From: Pseudomonadota bacterium | Lineage (GTDB): Bacteria; Pseudomonadota; Gammaproteobacteria; Steroidobacterales; Steroidobacteraceae | Assembly (NCBI GenBank): GCA_019352035.1 | Contig: JABBNZ010000029.1 | Coordinates: 1 to 43,450 of the forward strand | Direction: 5' to 3' | Length of the DNA: 43,450 bases | Shown: positions 43,055 to 43,450 of the stretch, in pieces | How the letters are laid out: every line of letters starts with the position of its first letter | How positions within the stretch are numbered: position 1 is the stretch's first letter | Position numbers and translations under genes: made by a program | Notes under the pieces: generated by a model | Told to the model about the DNA's origin: nothing | Databases searched by the model: none | Seen by the model: the letters and a program-made list of their open reading frames with translations, nothing else

Positions 43055-43450
43055 TTATTCGAAGAGCTCGACGTCGCCGCCGACGGCCTGCTTGCCGAGG
43101 CTGGCGAGATACAGCTGCTCGTGATGGCTGATGATGCGGTTCTCCACCGGGCGTAGCTTGCGCAGCCGCGCGCGGCCGCTCGCGGGGAAGTAGACGAGCT
43201 TGCGCGGTTGGGTGCCCCCGAGATCCTCGGCCGCGACCCGGTAGCCCTCGATGGTCATGTAATTGCGGATGAAATCGATGTTGCGGCCGCCGACGTCCGT
43301 CATGGCGGCGAGGATGCGCCCGCCGCCGAAGAGCTTGATCTCCAGGCGCTCGCGCGCCGCGCCGAGCTTGAGCAGATCGTTGATCAGGCTCTCCATGGCG
43401 TAGGAGCCGTAGCGCGTCGCGAGGCCGACCGACGGGTCGAGCCAATCGTT
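43055..43450 (-). CDS. cheD: Chemoreceptor glutamine deamidase CheD, 5' end missing
   Basis: The frame is open to the right edge and encodes at least 131 residues of a protein usually around 200. It begins inside the conserved region ([15 protein letters not shown]). Later K-L-F-G-G-G-R-I-L and N-I-D-F-I-R-N-Y-M are typical. The N-terminal catalytic Cys and His lie outside the window. The ATG at 43396 is internal, not a start. Confidence 0.9.
   Translation of the reverse strand, partial: NDWLDPSVGLATRYGSYAMESLINDLLKLGAARERLEIKLFGGGRILAAMTDVGGRNIDFIRNYMTIEGYRVAAEDLGGTQPRKLVYFPASGRARLRKLRPVENRIISHHEQLYLASLGKQAVGGDVELFE

Noticed and set aside
1-43450. CRISPR arrays, rRNA genes and complete insertion sequences
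   Set aside because: No regularly spaced repeats, rRNA-like segments or transposase genes flanked by inverted repeats were found by eye.

Overview
The window is high-GC bacterial chromosome. The complete flgBCDEFGHIJKL-fliCDS set, the flgA-flgM-flgN arm, a fused single-chain PurL, a DUF1820 protein next to purL, and sigma-54 plus sigma-28 type flagellar promoters all point to a gammaproteobacterium. The uniform high-GC codon use fits a free-living soil or water lineage of the Xanthomonadales, Nevskiales or Steroidobacterales type; that rank is an inference.

Layout. (1) 1-6000 is accessory. It holds a secreted sedolisin-type (S53) peptidase running off the left edge in visibly AT-richer DNA, a single-domain AraC regulator, 1.2 kb with no convincing intact gene, and an orphan P2-gpA-like HUH replication endonuclease. 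The 5' end and upstream region of that gene hold a dense cluster of perfect or near-perfect inverted repeats (5289-5493). (2) 6100-12150 is a set of transport and housekeeping genes: an MFS permease with a palindrome in its promoter, an ABC-2 exporter pair (YadG/YadH type), an EamA/DMT exporter, a YcaQ-type DNA glycosylase relic made by internal deletion plus frameshift, a DUF1993 protein and a VOC protein. (3) 12145-18101 is a tightly coupled four-gene operon, SDR, thiolase, spinster-like MFS and type-B carboxylesterase, with a divergent TetR gene and a 20-bp palindromic operator between them. It looks like uptake, ester hydrolysis and partial beta-oxidation of an unknown substrate. (4) 18151-23771 has an orphan type VI secretion-type FHA protein (TagH-like), then DUF1820 and purL. 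(5) 23790-39854 is the flagellar block. Rod, hook, L/P-ring, junction, filament, cap and chaperone genes run leftward from flgB to fliS. flgA, flgM and flgN run rightward. The 259-bp flgB/flgA gap carries back-to-back -24/-12 elements and a perfect TGTGA-N6-TCACA site. (6) 39990-43450 is chemotaxis and signalling: two tandem HDOD proteins, CheB and the 3' part of cheD.

How it works together. Early hook-basal-body genes appear driven by sigma-54 in both directions from the flgB/flgA gap. flgM (anti-sigma-28) and fliC each have a sigma-28-type promoter, giving the usual hierarchy in which FlgM export after hook completion releases the filament genes. CheB and CheD adjust receptors, and the HDOD proteins probably connect motility to a signalling input.

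Most unexplained parts: the HUH rep gene with its palindrome cluster and frameshifted downstream partner, the TetR/SDR/thiolase/MFS/esterase operon, the possibly leaderless flgA, the domain shared by FlgK and FlgL, and the triple palindrome between flgH and flgI.
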